NCBI GenBank assembly: GCA_020696885.1
Contig: JAJFMS010000339.1
Coordinates: forward strand, 1 to 5,850
DNA length: 5,850 nt
Source: Armatimonadota bacterium
Lineage (GTDB): Bacteria > Armatimonadota > SYMT01
Reading direction: 5' to 3'
In this document: positions 1-5,850 of the stretch, one piece after another
Position numbering within the stretch: the first letter of the stretch is position 1
How the letters are laid out: each line of letters opens with the position of its first letter
Made by a program: the position numbers and the translations under genes
The notes under the pieces: generated by a model
What the model saw: the letters and a program-made list of their open reading frames with translations, nothing else
Told to the model about the DNA's origin: nothing
The model's database searches: none

Positions 1-196
1 CCGTGATTTGGGGCACAGAGTAGCACGTAGGGAGTATTTTAAGGATCCGCTCCCGCTTTACAACCGCATTCTTGTACGCTGAGCGTGCGAGAATCAGCCA
101 CTTCATCCCTTCCGGCACCGGTCGGAACGTGCAACGCTATTCTCGGGTCTTTACCTCGGACCGCGAGATCGGCAGTACGCGGCCGGGGGTGAGTGG
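1..196. other. Non-coding leader upstream of the permease
   Basis: No credible coding frame is visible on either strand in this stretch. A small perfect palindrome, ACGCT-G-AGCGT, lies at 76-86; it could be a protein-binding site but is short enough to be chance. An AT-rich patch at 35-42 (TATTTTAA) resembles a -10 element, but no convincing -35 box sits 16-18 bp upstream. The permease ribosome-binding site is at 185-193. The stretch probably holds the permease promoter, which would make the permease the first gene of its unit here, but I cannot place the promoter. Confidence 0.4.
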
Positions 197-1510
197 ATGA
201 GTCTTGCCAGATCGGTAACCACGGCGAAATCGGGCAACCGCCTGCTGCCGGAAGTTCCGAAAGCGCAGCGCCGCAGCGGGTTAAGCGCCGCGGAGGCGTT
301 CCGGATCGCGCTGCAGGGGCTTGGCGCCAACAAGCTACGCGCGTTCCTGACTATGCTCGGCATCATCATCGGCGTGGCCTCCGTTATTGTAATGGTCGCG
401 CTGGGACAAGGTGTAGCACAGGCTACACAGCAGTCCATTCAGAAGCTGGGCACCAACGTCCTCACGGTGATGCCGAACCGCCAGATGCGTGGAGGCGTAA
501 GCCAGGGTCTCGGCTCCGCACAGAGCCTGAAACTGGAGGACCTCGAGGCGGTGCTGCGGGAGAGCCCTTCCGTACGGTCTATCTCCGCGGAGTACGGCAG
601 CAGCGGGCAGGTGAAGTACGAGAACCAGAACACCCGGACCAACATCCAGGGTGCTCTGCCGGAGTACTTCGGCATCCGCAACCTCCCGATCTCGCGGGGG
701 CGCGCCTTCACCAAAGATGAAGTCCGGCGTAAAGCCCGCGTGGCGGTGCTGGGAGATAGCGTGCGCGAGACGCTCTTCGGCGGCATCAGCCCGCTGGGTA
801 AGTTCGTGAAGGTGAACGGGCAGAGCTTCCAGGTGGTGGGCGTCGTCGCTCGCCGGGGAGCCGGCGGGTTCCGCAGCCCGGACGATCAGATCACCATCCC
901 GGTTACCACGGCGATGCGGCGAGTCTTCGGGGTGGACTACCTGAGCAGCATGACCATCCAGGCCGTGACGGCCGGCCAGATGGGAGACGCCCAGGAAGAA
1001 GTGATGCGCGCCCTGGCCAAAGTGCACCGCCAGCCGGCCGGCGCGGAGCCGGATGTCCGGGTCTTCAATCAGGCCGACTTGATGGAGAGCGCCAACCAGC
1101 AGAGCAGCTTCCTCACGATGCTGCTGGCCGGCATCGCGCTGGTGTCGCTGGTGGTCGGCGGCATCGGGATCATGAACATCATGCTGGTTTCCGTCACCGA
1201 GCGGACCCGGGAAATCGGCATCCGCAAGGCGATCGGCGCCAAGCGCCGGGACATCCTCTACCAGTTCTTGATCGAGTCGGTCACGCTGTCGCTGGTCGGC
1301 GGCCTGGTGGGCATCGGGGCCGGGATCGGCATCTCGCTCTGGCTCGCCCTACCGCCGGACGCGGGCGGCGTCGGGTTCCCGATGCTGCTGAACCCCGGAC
1401 CGATGATCCTCTCCTTCGGGTTCTCGGCGGTGGTTGGCGTCTTCTTCGGGATCTATCCCGCCATGAAAGCCTCGGCCCTCAACCCGATCCAGGCGCTGCG
1501 GCACGAATGA
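197..1510 (+). CDS. MacB/FtsX-family ABC transporter permease
   Basis: This 437-residue protein is an inner-membrane permease subunit of the MacB/FtsX (type VII ABC) family. These proteins couple cytoplasmic ATP hydrolysis to movement of a large periplasmic domain, usually for export of macrolides, peptides or lipoproteins; the substrate here cannot be told. A basic N-terminal tail of about 35 residues leads into TM1 (about 48-69, containing TMLGIIIGVASVI). A MacB-type periplasmic core follows (about 70-300), then the FtsX domain with TM2 (about 305-328), TM3 (about 358-384) and TM4 (about 401-420). The segment GIMNIMLVSVTERTREIGIR, followed by KAIGAKRRDI, is the family signature after TM2, including the region that contacts the ATPase. 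Length and four-helix topology fit an intact permease lacking a fused ATPase. The ATG at 197 follows a purine-rich GGGGGTGAG at 185-193. The ATP-binding subunit and any membrane-fusion protein are not present, so they probably lie upstream of the window or elsewhere. The family call is firm; the substrate is unknown. Confidence 0.93.
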   Translation: MSLARSVTTAKSGNRLLPEVPKAQRRSGLSAAEAFRIALQGLGANKLRAFLTMLGIIIGVASVIVMVALGQGVAQATQQSIQKLGTNVLTVMPNRQMRGGVSQGLGSAQSLKLEDLEAVLRESPSVRSISAEYGSSGQVKYENQNTRTNIQGALPEYFGIRNLPISRGRAFTKDEVRRKARVAVLGDSVRETLFGGISPLGKFVKVNGQSFQVVGVVARRGAGGFRSPDDQITIPVTTAMRRVFGVDYLSSMTIQAVTAGQMGDAQEEVMRALAKVHRQPAGAEPDVRVFNQADLMESANQQSSFLTMLLAGIALVSLVVGGIGIMNIMLVSVTERTREIGIRKAIGAKRRDILYQFLIESVTLSLVGGLVGIGAGIGISLWLALPPDAGGVGFPMLLNPGPMILSFGFSAVVGVFFGIYPAMKASALNPIQALRHE

Positions 1511-1539
1511 CGAAGGCGTTGGGTTCTCCACGTTACTGG

Positions 1540-1580
1540 GGCTACTGCTCTGAACTCGGCTATTGATGGCAGCAGAAGCC
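1540..1580. repeat. Imperfect inverted repeat in the convergent spacer
   Basis: The arm GGCTACTGCT (1540-1549) is complementary to AGCAGAAGCC (1571-1580) except for one central A-A mismatch, with a 21-nt loop. It lies 30 bp after the permease stop and 45 bp beyond the kinase stop, where a terminator shared by convergent genes would be expected. No T-run follows on either strand, so it is not a classical intrinsic terminator. It could be a weak transcript-end hairpin or chance. Confidence 0.35.
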
Positions 1581-1615
1581 GCTAACGAGGAAGGAGCCAT
1601 GGGGTGGCTGGCACC

Positions 1616-1647
1616 ACTACTCCATTACTCCACCACTCCATCACTGC
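1616..1647. repeat. Four-copy 8-bp tandem repeat over the kinase stop codon
   Basis: Four consecutive octamers are visible on the plus strand: ACTACTCC (1616-1623), ATTACTCC (1624-1631), ACCACTCC (1632-1639) and ATCACTGC (1640-1647). The consensus is A-Y-Y-ACTCC, or GGAGTRRT on the kinase coding strand. The repeat encodes the last few kinase residues (DGVVE) and includes its TAA stop at 1627-1625. Because 8 is not a multiple of 3, gain or loss of a unit would change the C-terminal reading frame, although only beyond the receiver domain. The composition is plainly different from the surrounding GC-rich coding sequence. Confidence 0.75.
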
Positions 1648-4600
1648 TGGAAAGCTCCTGCTCGAGGAGCTGCTCCAGCCGTTCGGCGTCGGCGGGTTTG
1701 GTGAGATGGTGGTCGAACCCCGCCTCGCGCCCCAATTGCTGGTGCTCTTCTTGTCCGTACCCACTCACGGCTACCAGCACCGGGCCGTTCTCGGTGCCGC
1801 TCTCGCGGAGGCGGCGTGCCACTTCGTAGCCGTCCATCCCCGGCATCCCCAGATCCAGCAGCACCAGGTGGGGATGCCAGGTTTGCGCCAGCTCCAGGCC
1901 GGCCATTCCGCTGTAGGCGCGCCGGACCGCATACCCCCACATCTCCACCAGTTCGGCTAGCAGGTCGGCCGCGTCCTTGTTGTCGTCCACCACCAGCACC
2001 CGCTTCGTACCGGGATCCTCACTGTTCCTGGCCGCAGTGCGCCCGCCCGCGGAGGAACGGCCCTGCGGCGGCCCCGGCTCCAGCAGCGGGAGCTGCACGC
2101 AGAACTCGCTTCCCTGGCCCAGGCCGGCGCTGGTAGCGTGAACGTTCCCACCGTGCATCTCCACCAGCGTCTTCACCAGCGTCAGACCGATCCCCAGCCC
2201 GCCTTGAGAGCGGTCGAGACTGCGCTCTCCCTGGGTGAAGAGGTCGAATACCTCCGGAAGGAGCTCCGGCGCGATGCCGATGCCGGTATCCCGCACGCGA
2301 AATTCTGCCCGGTGCTCGCCGTCGTTGCGCTCCAGCGAGACCTCGATCCGGCCGTGCGGGTCCGTATACCGGGCCGCGTTGTTGAGCAGGTTGCACAGGA
2401 TCTGCTCGATCCGGACCGGATCCCCTTCCACCCACATCGGGCCTTCCGGCAGCGACACGGACAGCTCGTGGGCTCGCTCCCGGATATAGGGCCCGCTGGA
2501 CTCCAGCGCGGCCTGCAGCAGCGCGCAGGCGTCCAGCCGTTCCGCCTGTAGAAGTACCTTCCCCCGCGTGATGCGGGAGATGTCGAGCAGGTCGTCCAGC
2601 AGCCGGGACATCGTGCGGATCTGCCGTTCGATGATCTCGGGCTGCCGCCGGAGCCGCTGGTCGCCGTGAAGCTGCCGTTTCAGGATGGCCGCCGCGGTGG
2701 CGATCGGGGAGAGCGGGTTCCGCAGCTCGTGGGCGAGCATCGCCAGGAACTCGTCCTTCCGGCGGGCGGCGTCCACGAGCTCTTCTTCGGCGAGCTTGCG
2801 CTCCGTGATGTCGATCACCGAGCCCACATAGCCGTGGAACTCGCCGTCCGGGCTGATCCGGGGCGCGGCGGCGTCGATGGCCCAGCGATACTCCCCGTCC
2901 CGCCGGCGCAGCCGGTACTCGACCTGAAACGACTGGGCGCTCTCATTGGCGGCCAGGAACATTGCGCCCGCGGCGGGCTGATCCTCGGGGTGAACCGCCT
3001 CCAGCCAACCGTAGCCGAGCCCCTCTTCGGGCGTCTGCCCGGTGAACTCGTACCAGCGCGCGTTCAGATAGGTGCACATACCGGCGGCATCGGTGACCCA
3101 GAGCATCAGCGGGGAGTGGTCCGCCATGTTCCGGAACCGCTCCTCGCTTTCGCGGAGCGCCGCGCCGGCCTCGAACCGCACGCGGGCCAGCTCCAACTGC
3201 GAGGCCACCCGGCCCAACAGCTCGCGCGCGCTGAACGGCTTGATGAGGTAATCGTCCGCGCCGGCCCCCAGCCCCTCGAGCCGGGCTTCTTCTCCGGCAC
3301 GGGCGGAGAGCAGTACCACCGGAATGGTGGCGGTCTCCGGGTTTGCTCGCAGCTCACGCAGCAGGCCGAAGCCGTCCAGGCCGGGCATCATCACGTCCGA
3401 GAGGAGCAGGTCCGGTGGTTGGCGCCGCACCACAGCCAGCGCGGCGTCCCCGTCCGGGACCGCTTCCACCTCGTACCGGTTGCTGAGCAGTCGACGGAGG
3501 TACTCCCGCATATCCGCGTTGTCGTCTGCTAGTAGCACGCGCGCACGGCGGACGCTGGGCTCCACGTGTGGACGTTCCCCTGTGTCGAAGAGGTCTGAAA
3601 CCGGCTCGGTGGTTTCCGGCGCCTCCGGAAGCCACCGGAACGCCTCCTCGACGAACGCGATGCCACCTGGGGTGGTGGAGTTCTGCTCCGAGTCGCCATC
3701 GATCCGATCCGCGGGGAGGTGCGCCGTCCCCCGCGGTAAGGAGATGGTGAAGGTCGTGCCCACGCCGGTTTCGCTGCTCACGTGCACCGTGCCGCCGTGC
3801 AGCCGCACCAGCTCCTGTACCAGCGCCAGCCCGATGCCGGTCCCTTCGTGCGTGCGACCGCGCGCGCCTTCCACCCGGTGGAAACGCTCGAACAACCGGG
3901 GCAGCTCCTCCGGCGGGATCCCGATGCCGGAGTCACTCACCGTTAGCTCTACGCCCCCGGCGGCCTCACGGATGCGGATCCCGATCTCCCCCTCGAAGGT
4001 AAACTTGAAGGCGTTGGAGAGCAGGTTGAGGACGATCTTCTCCCACATCTCCCGGTCTACGTAGACCGGCTCGGAGAGCGGTTGACCGCAGTCGACGTCG
4101 AGCCGCAGTCCCGCGCTCTCCACGGTAGAGCGGAACACGCTGGCGAGCTCCGCGGTGAGGGCGGGGAGATCCGTGGGGACATACACCGCGCGCACCCGGC
4201 CGGCCTCAATGCGGGAGAAGTCCAGCAGGGAGTTTACCAGTCGCTGCAGGCGAAGCGCGTTGCGATGGAGCAGCTCCAGGCGCTCTCGCTCGGCCGGGCT
4301 CTCGGCGTCTGCCAGCGCATCGGCGATCGGGCCGAGCATCAGGGTCAACGGTGTCCGGAACTCGTGACTCACGTTGGAGAAGAAGGCGGTCTTGGCCCGG
4401 TCCAGCTCCGCGAGCGCTTCGGCCCGCTGTCGCTCCGCTTCGTAGGCGCGCGCGTTGCCGATGCCGGAAGCGATCTGCCCCGCCAGCAGCTTCAAGAAGC
4501 TGTCGTAGTCCGCATCGAGGCGCCGGAACGGGTTGAGCCCTGCCACCAGGAACCCGGCGGGACGCTCCTGACCCTGCTGCCCCAGGGGCAGGAGGAGGGC

Positions 4601-5164
4601 TTCATCCACGGGACGCCCCCACGCGCCGCCCGGCAGTTCTCCGCATCGAGCTTTCAGGTCCGCAATGCGCTGCGACGCCCCGGAGGCCAGGAGCTGGAGC
4701 GAGGGCCAGACGGAAGCCGGGTCGCCCGGCTGCAGCACCGGTGGGGCCGCGGGGTGGCCCTGCGGGATACCGGCCGTCACCACGAGGCGCGCCGTGCCGT
4801 CCGGCTCGAAAAGATAGATCAAAGAAATGGGGAGATCGCGCCCGTCCGCCGCGAGGCTGGCCTCCAGGGCCGCGAACACTTCCGCCTCGCTGCTGGTGGA
4901 GGCCAGCCCTGCTGCCACGTCCCGGAGCAGCGCCAGCCGGCGCTCCCCGATCACGCGCTCCGTGTCCTCCGTCACCACGCAGAGCATCCCCACGATCGCG
5001 CCGTCATCGTCGGCGAGGGGGCTGTAGGAGAAGGTGTGATAGGTCTCCTCGGGATAGCCGCTCCGTGCCAGGAAGAGCAGCAGCGCCTCGTCCCACGTGG
5101 CTTCACCGGACTGGAGCACGGTCTCGATGCGGGGGCCGATGTCCGGCCAGATCTCCTCCCACAC
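1625..5164 (-). CDS. Hybrid sensor histidine kinase with two kinase cores and two receiver domains (5' end disrupted)
   Basis: A 1179-residue multidomain sensor kinase that autophosphorylates on histidine and passes phosphate to its own receiver domains. Domain order: end of a PAS-like domain (about 1-72); GAF-like domain (about 75-240); helical linker (240-260); HisKA with SHEFRTPL, phospho-His 267; HATPase (N box NLLSNAFKFT 380-389, DSGIGIPPE 411, GTGIGLALV 441); REC1 (542-655; acidic D547/D548, phospho-Asp D590, S620, K642); PAS (about 672-790); second HisKA with AHELRNPL, His 812; second HATPase (NLLNNAARYT 925-934, DTGIGIAPE 959, GLGIGLTLV 989); REC2 (1055-1170; D1060/D1061, phospho-Asp D1104, S1134, K1156). 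All catalytic residues expected in both kinases and both receivers are present. There is no membrane segment, Hpt domain or DNA-binding output, so the protein is probably cytoplasmic and relies on another protein for output. The GTG at 5164 is only the first start codon in this frame. It has no Shine-Dalgarno sequence and sits inside PAS homology that continues upstream in frame (WALGSPAQT) to a TAA at 5206-5204. The native start was probably further upstream in another frame. Confidence 0.9.
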   Translation of the reverse strand: MWEEIWPDIGPRIETVLQSGEATWDEALLLFLARSGYPEETYHTFSYSPLADDDGAIVGMLCVVTEDTERVIGERRLALLRDVAAGLASTSSEAEVFAALEASLAADGRDLPISLIYLFEPDGTARLVVTAGIPQGHPAAPPVLQPGDPASVWPSLQLLASGASQRIADLKARCGELPGGAWGRPVDEALLLPLGQQGQERPAGFLVAGLNPFRRLDADYDSFLKLLAGQIASGIGNARAYEAERQRAEALAELDRAKTAFFSNVSHEFRTPLTLMLGPIADALADAESPAERERLELLHRNALRLQRLVNSLLDFSRIEAGRVRAVYVPTDLPALTAELASVFRSTVESAGLRLDVDCGQPLSEPVYVDREMWEKIVLNLLSNAFKFTFEGEIGIRIREAAGGVELTVSDSGIGIPPEELPRLFERFHRVEGARGRTHEGTGIGLALVQELVRLHGGTVHVSSETGVGTTFTISLPRGTAHLPADRIDGDSEQNSTTPGGIAFVEEAFRWLPEAPETTEPVSDLFDTGERPHVEPSVRRARVLLADDNADMREYLRRLLSNRYEVEAVPDGDAALAVVRRQPPDLLLSDVMMPGLDGFGLLRELRANPETATIPVVLLSARAGEEARLEGLGAGADDYLIKPFSARELLGRVASQLELARVRFEAGAALRESEERFRNMADHSPLMLWVTDAAGMCTYLNARWYEFTGQTPEEGLGYGWLEAVHPEDQPAAGAMFLAANESAQSFQVEYRLRRRDGEYRWAIDAAAPRISPDGEFHGYVGSVIDITERKLAEEELVDAARRKDEFLAMLAHELRNPLSPIATAAAILKRQLHGDQRLRRQPEIIERQIRTMSRLLDDLLDISRITRGKVLLQAERLDACALLQAALESSGPYIRERAHELSVSLPEGPMWVEGDPVRIEQILCNLLNNAARYTDPHGRIEVSLERNDGEHRAEFRVRDTGIGIAPELLPEVFDLFTQGERSLDRSQGGLGIGLTLVKTLVEMHGGNVHATSAGLGQGSEFCVQLPLLEPGPPQGRSSAGGRTAARNSEDPGTKRVLVVDDNKDAADLLAELVEMWGYAVRRAYSGMAGLELAQTWHPHLVLLDLGMPGMDGYEVARRLRESGTENGPVLVAVSGYGQEEHQQLGREAGFDHHLTKPADAERLEQLLEQELSSSDGVVE

Positions 5165-5191
5165 CGTTTGTGCCGGCGAGCCGAGTGCCCA

Positions 5192-5346
5192 CGCACGACG
5201 ACCTTAAGACTCCGCGGCCAGGAAGCCGGCGGCCCCAGCGGGGTTGCGGACCAGTCCAGAGCGCGCATCTGCGCGCCCATTGCGCCGCCCCGGGAGATGA
5301 AATCGATCGCCGAGGAGTCCGCGGTGTCTCTACCCTGCTGCTGCAT
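5192..5346 (-). pseudogene. Detached, out-of-frame N-terminal coding segment of the hybrid kinase
   Basis: Reading leftwards from the ATG at 5346, this frame gives about 51 residues containing MGAQMRALDWSATPLGPP, then ASWPRSLKVVVR. From memory of the family, this is the usual opening of the N-terminal PAS-like domain in large GAF/PAS hybrid kinases. After LKVVVR the frame turns into unrelated Arg-rich sequence. The family sequence resumes as WALGSPAQTVWEEIWPDIGP in the kinase frame from 5191. The middle of the domain, normally holding a W-G-P-E/D-L-T-F-L/F-Y-N-D-A-Y type motif, is missing. Possible starts are ATG 5346 (preceded by a weak GGTAGGG six bases upstream), ATG 5280 at MGAQMRAL, or TTG 5469 for a longer form. 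The break makes the first sensor domain non-functional unless the sequence is in error. Confidence 0.7.
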
Positions 5347-5576
5347 GGAAAACCCTACCCGCTGGCCGGGAACACCCGATCGGTTTCGGACACGGACGCT
5401 GGAAACCAGCGAGTGTGCTCCGAGACCTCCGCTTTCAGATAATACTCCGAGGATCTTCCTCCTCGCCAACCTTTCAGCCGTTCCGCTACTGCAGTGAGCG
5501 CCCGAGGACCGCGCCGGGTAGAATGCATCTAGCCCCCGCGCGAACGGTTCCGCACGCGGTCCGGCCGGAGGACCCT
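5347..5576. promoter_or_regulatory. Divergent intergenic region with possible -10 boxes
   Basis: This 230-bp interval separates the kinase start region from the small plus-strand gene and should carry both promoters. For the small gene, TAGAAT at 5519-5524 matches the TATAAT consensus at five of six positions and lies about 52 bp before its ATG, but no good -35 box is visible at normal spacing. A second AT-rich site at 5438-5444 (GATAATA) reads as TATTAT on the minus strand and could serve the kinase; a TTGGCG on that strand lies 19 bp upstream of it, which is too far to be convincing. A hairpin CGAGGA-TCTTCC-TCCTCG occupies 5448-5465. These are positional guesses. Confidence 0.3.
5558..5574 (+). 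promoter_or_regulatory. Shine-Dalgarno site within a short GC hairpin
   Basis: GGAGGA at 5567-5572, four bases before the ATG at 5577, is a near-ideal Shine-Dalgarno core and fixes the start of the small gene. GGTCC (5558-5562) can pair with GGACC (5570-5574) around a 7-nt loop, so half of the ribosome-binding site lies in a 5-bp stem. The stem could lower translation, but such pairings arise readily in GC-rich sequence. Confidence 0.5.
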
Positions 5577-5828
5577 ATGACCCACAACGACGGTTCGGAA
5601 AGCACGCTCCCTCCCACGGAAGCCCGTGCGTTCTATGACTGCCTCCGGGAAGCGCTGCGCCTGGCGCACTCGGGCAAGGTAGCCCTGGGCTATGAAGGGC
5701 TGCTCACCGCCCAGCAGCGGGCGATGGAGCGGTCATCCCAGGGCCCGGCGTGGTCGCAGGCCTTGCTGCGGTGCTATCGGGAAGCGGTAGCGGACTACCG
5801 CGAGGTGTTCGGCGTCGCCGTCAACTGA
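5577..5828 (+). CDS. Small helical protein of unknown function (83 aa)
   Basis: I do not recognise this 83-residue protein. After a short polar N-terminus (MTHNDGSESTLPPTE) it looks entirely alpha-helical. One helix spans about 15-33 (ARAFYDCLREALRLAHSG), a second about 34-52 (KVALGYEGLLTAQQRAMER), and a third about 58-79 (AWSQALLRCYREAVADYREV). It has two cysteines (22 and 66) that are not spaced as a metal site, no signal peptide, no membrane segment and no DNA-binding motif that I can see. The helix-turn-helix-like repeat of A-L-G-Y-E-G-L-L followed by W and L-L-x-x-Y-R-E-A resembles short hypothetical proteins I associate loosely with GC-rich environmental bacteria. I cannot name a family. 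The ATG at 5577 is chosen because of the GGAGGA just upstream; the open frame extends further upstream to 5415 without supporting features. It is probably a real gene, transcribed divergently from the kinase, with no visible operon partner before the window ends. Confidence 0.72.
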   Translation: MTHNDGSESTLPPTEARAFYDCLREALRLAHSGKVALGYEGLLTAQQRAMERSSQGPAWSQALLRCYREAVADYREVFGVAVN

Positions 5829-5850
5829 CGGACGAGTACTGAGTAAATAA

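Noticed and set aside
193..720. Plus-strand open frame of 175 codons overlapping the permease start
   Set aside because: It is the permease sequence read in another frame, with Arg/Gly/Pro-rich content and no domain signature.
335..1027. Minus-strand open frame of 230 codons opposite the permease
   Set aside because: It is His- and Ala-rich antisense shadow; the opposite frame contains clear MacB/FtsX motifs.
1601..1618. GGTG...CACC hairpin as a terminator for the permease or kinase
   Set aside because: The stem is only four base pairs and has no T-run on either strand.
1616..1647. Short regularly spaced repeats as a CRISPR array
   Set aside because: The units are 8 bp and directly adjacent, with no spacers.
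1599..1829. ATG at 1599 preceded by AAGGAG, suggesting a plus-strand small gene
   Set aside because: The ribosome-binding site looks good, but the frame runs at once into the octamer repeat and then antisense to REC2, giving Ser/Arg-rich sequence with no domain. It is probably chance.
2666..3532. Plus-strand open frame of 288 codons
   Set aside because: It is antisense to the REC1-PAS-HisKA part of the kinase and has no recognisable domain or ribosome-binding site.
4082..5497. Long plus-strand open frame (471 codons) opposite the kinase 5' half
   Set aside because: It lies antisense to the strongly conserved GAF/HisKA/HATPase coding sequence, has low-complexity Arg/Gly/Gln-rich content with no domain pattern, and is expected from GC-rich third-position bias.

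Overview
This is a GC-rich window from a bacterium with a two-membrane or otherwise efflux-dependent envelope. The evidence for that is a MacB-type permease and a very large hybrid sensor kinase of the kind common in environmental Gram-negatives such as Gemmatimonadota, Armatimonadota, Acidobacteriota and Myxococcota. The sequence alone does not allow a confident phylum. High GC also explains the many long open frames antisense to the real genes.

Layout: 1-196 is non-coding leader. 197-1510 (+) encodes a MacB/FtsX-family ABC transporter permease; its ATPase partner is not in the window. 1511-1624 is a short convergent spacer with an imperfect inverted repeat, followed by a four-copy 8-bp tandem repeat that overlaps the stop codon of the next gene. 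1625-5164 (-) encodes most of a hybrid histidine kinase with two complete kinase cores and two receiver domains (end of PAS, GAF, HisKA, HATPase, REC, PAS, HisKA, HATPase, REC). 5347-5576 is the divergent intergenic region. 5577-5828 (+) encodes an 83-residue protein that I do not recognise.

The most notable observation is at the kinase's 5' end. The recognisable start of its N-terminal PAS-like domain lies at about 5192-5346 in a different reading frame. The stretch expected to join the two parts, roughly 34 residues or 100 bp in family members as I remember them, is absent. The gene therefore looks as if it lost the middle of its first sensor domain through a frame-changing deletion. It is either a damaged allele, a protein now made from a downstream start, or an assembly fault.

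No functional link between the transporter, the kinase and the small protein is visible. The kinase is convergent with the permease and divergent from the small gene, so the three genes are separate transcription units. I see no RNA genes, CRISPR arrays, insertion sequences or phage genes, and I did not find a convincing new system.
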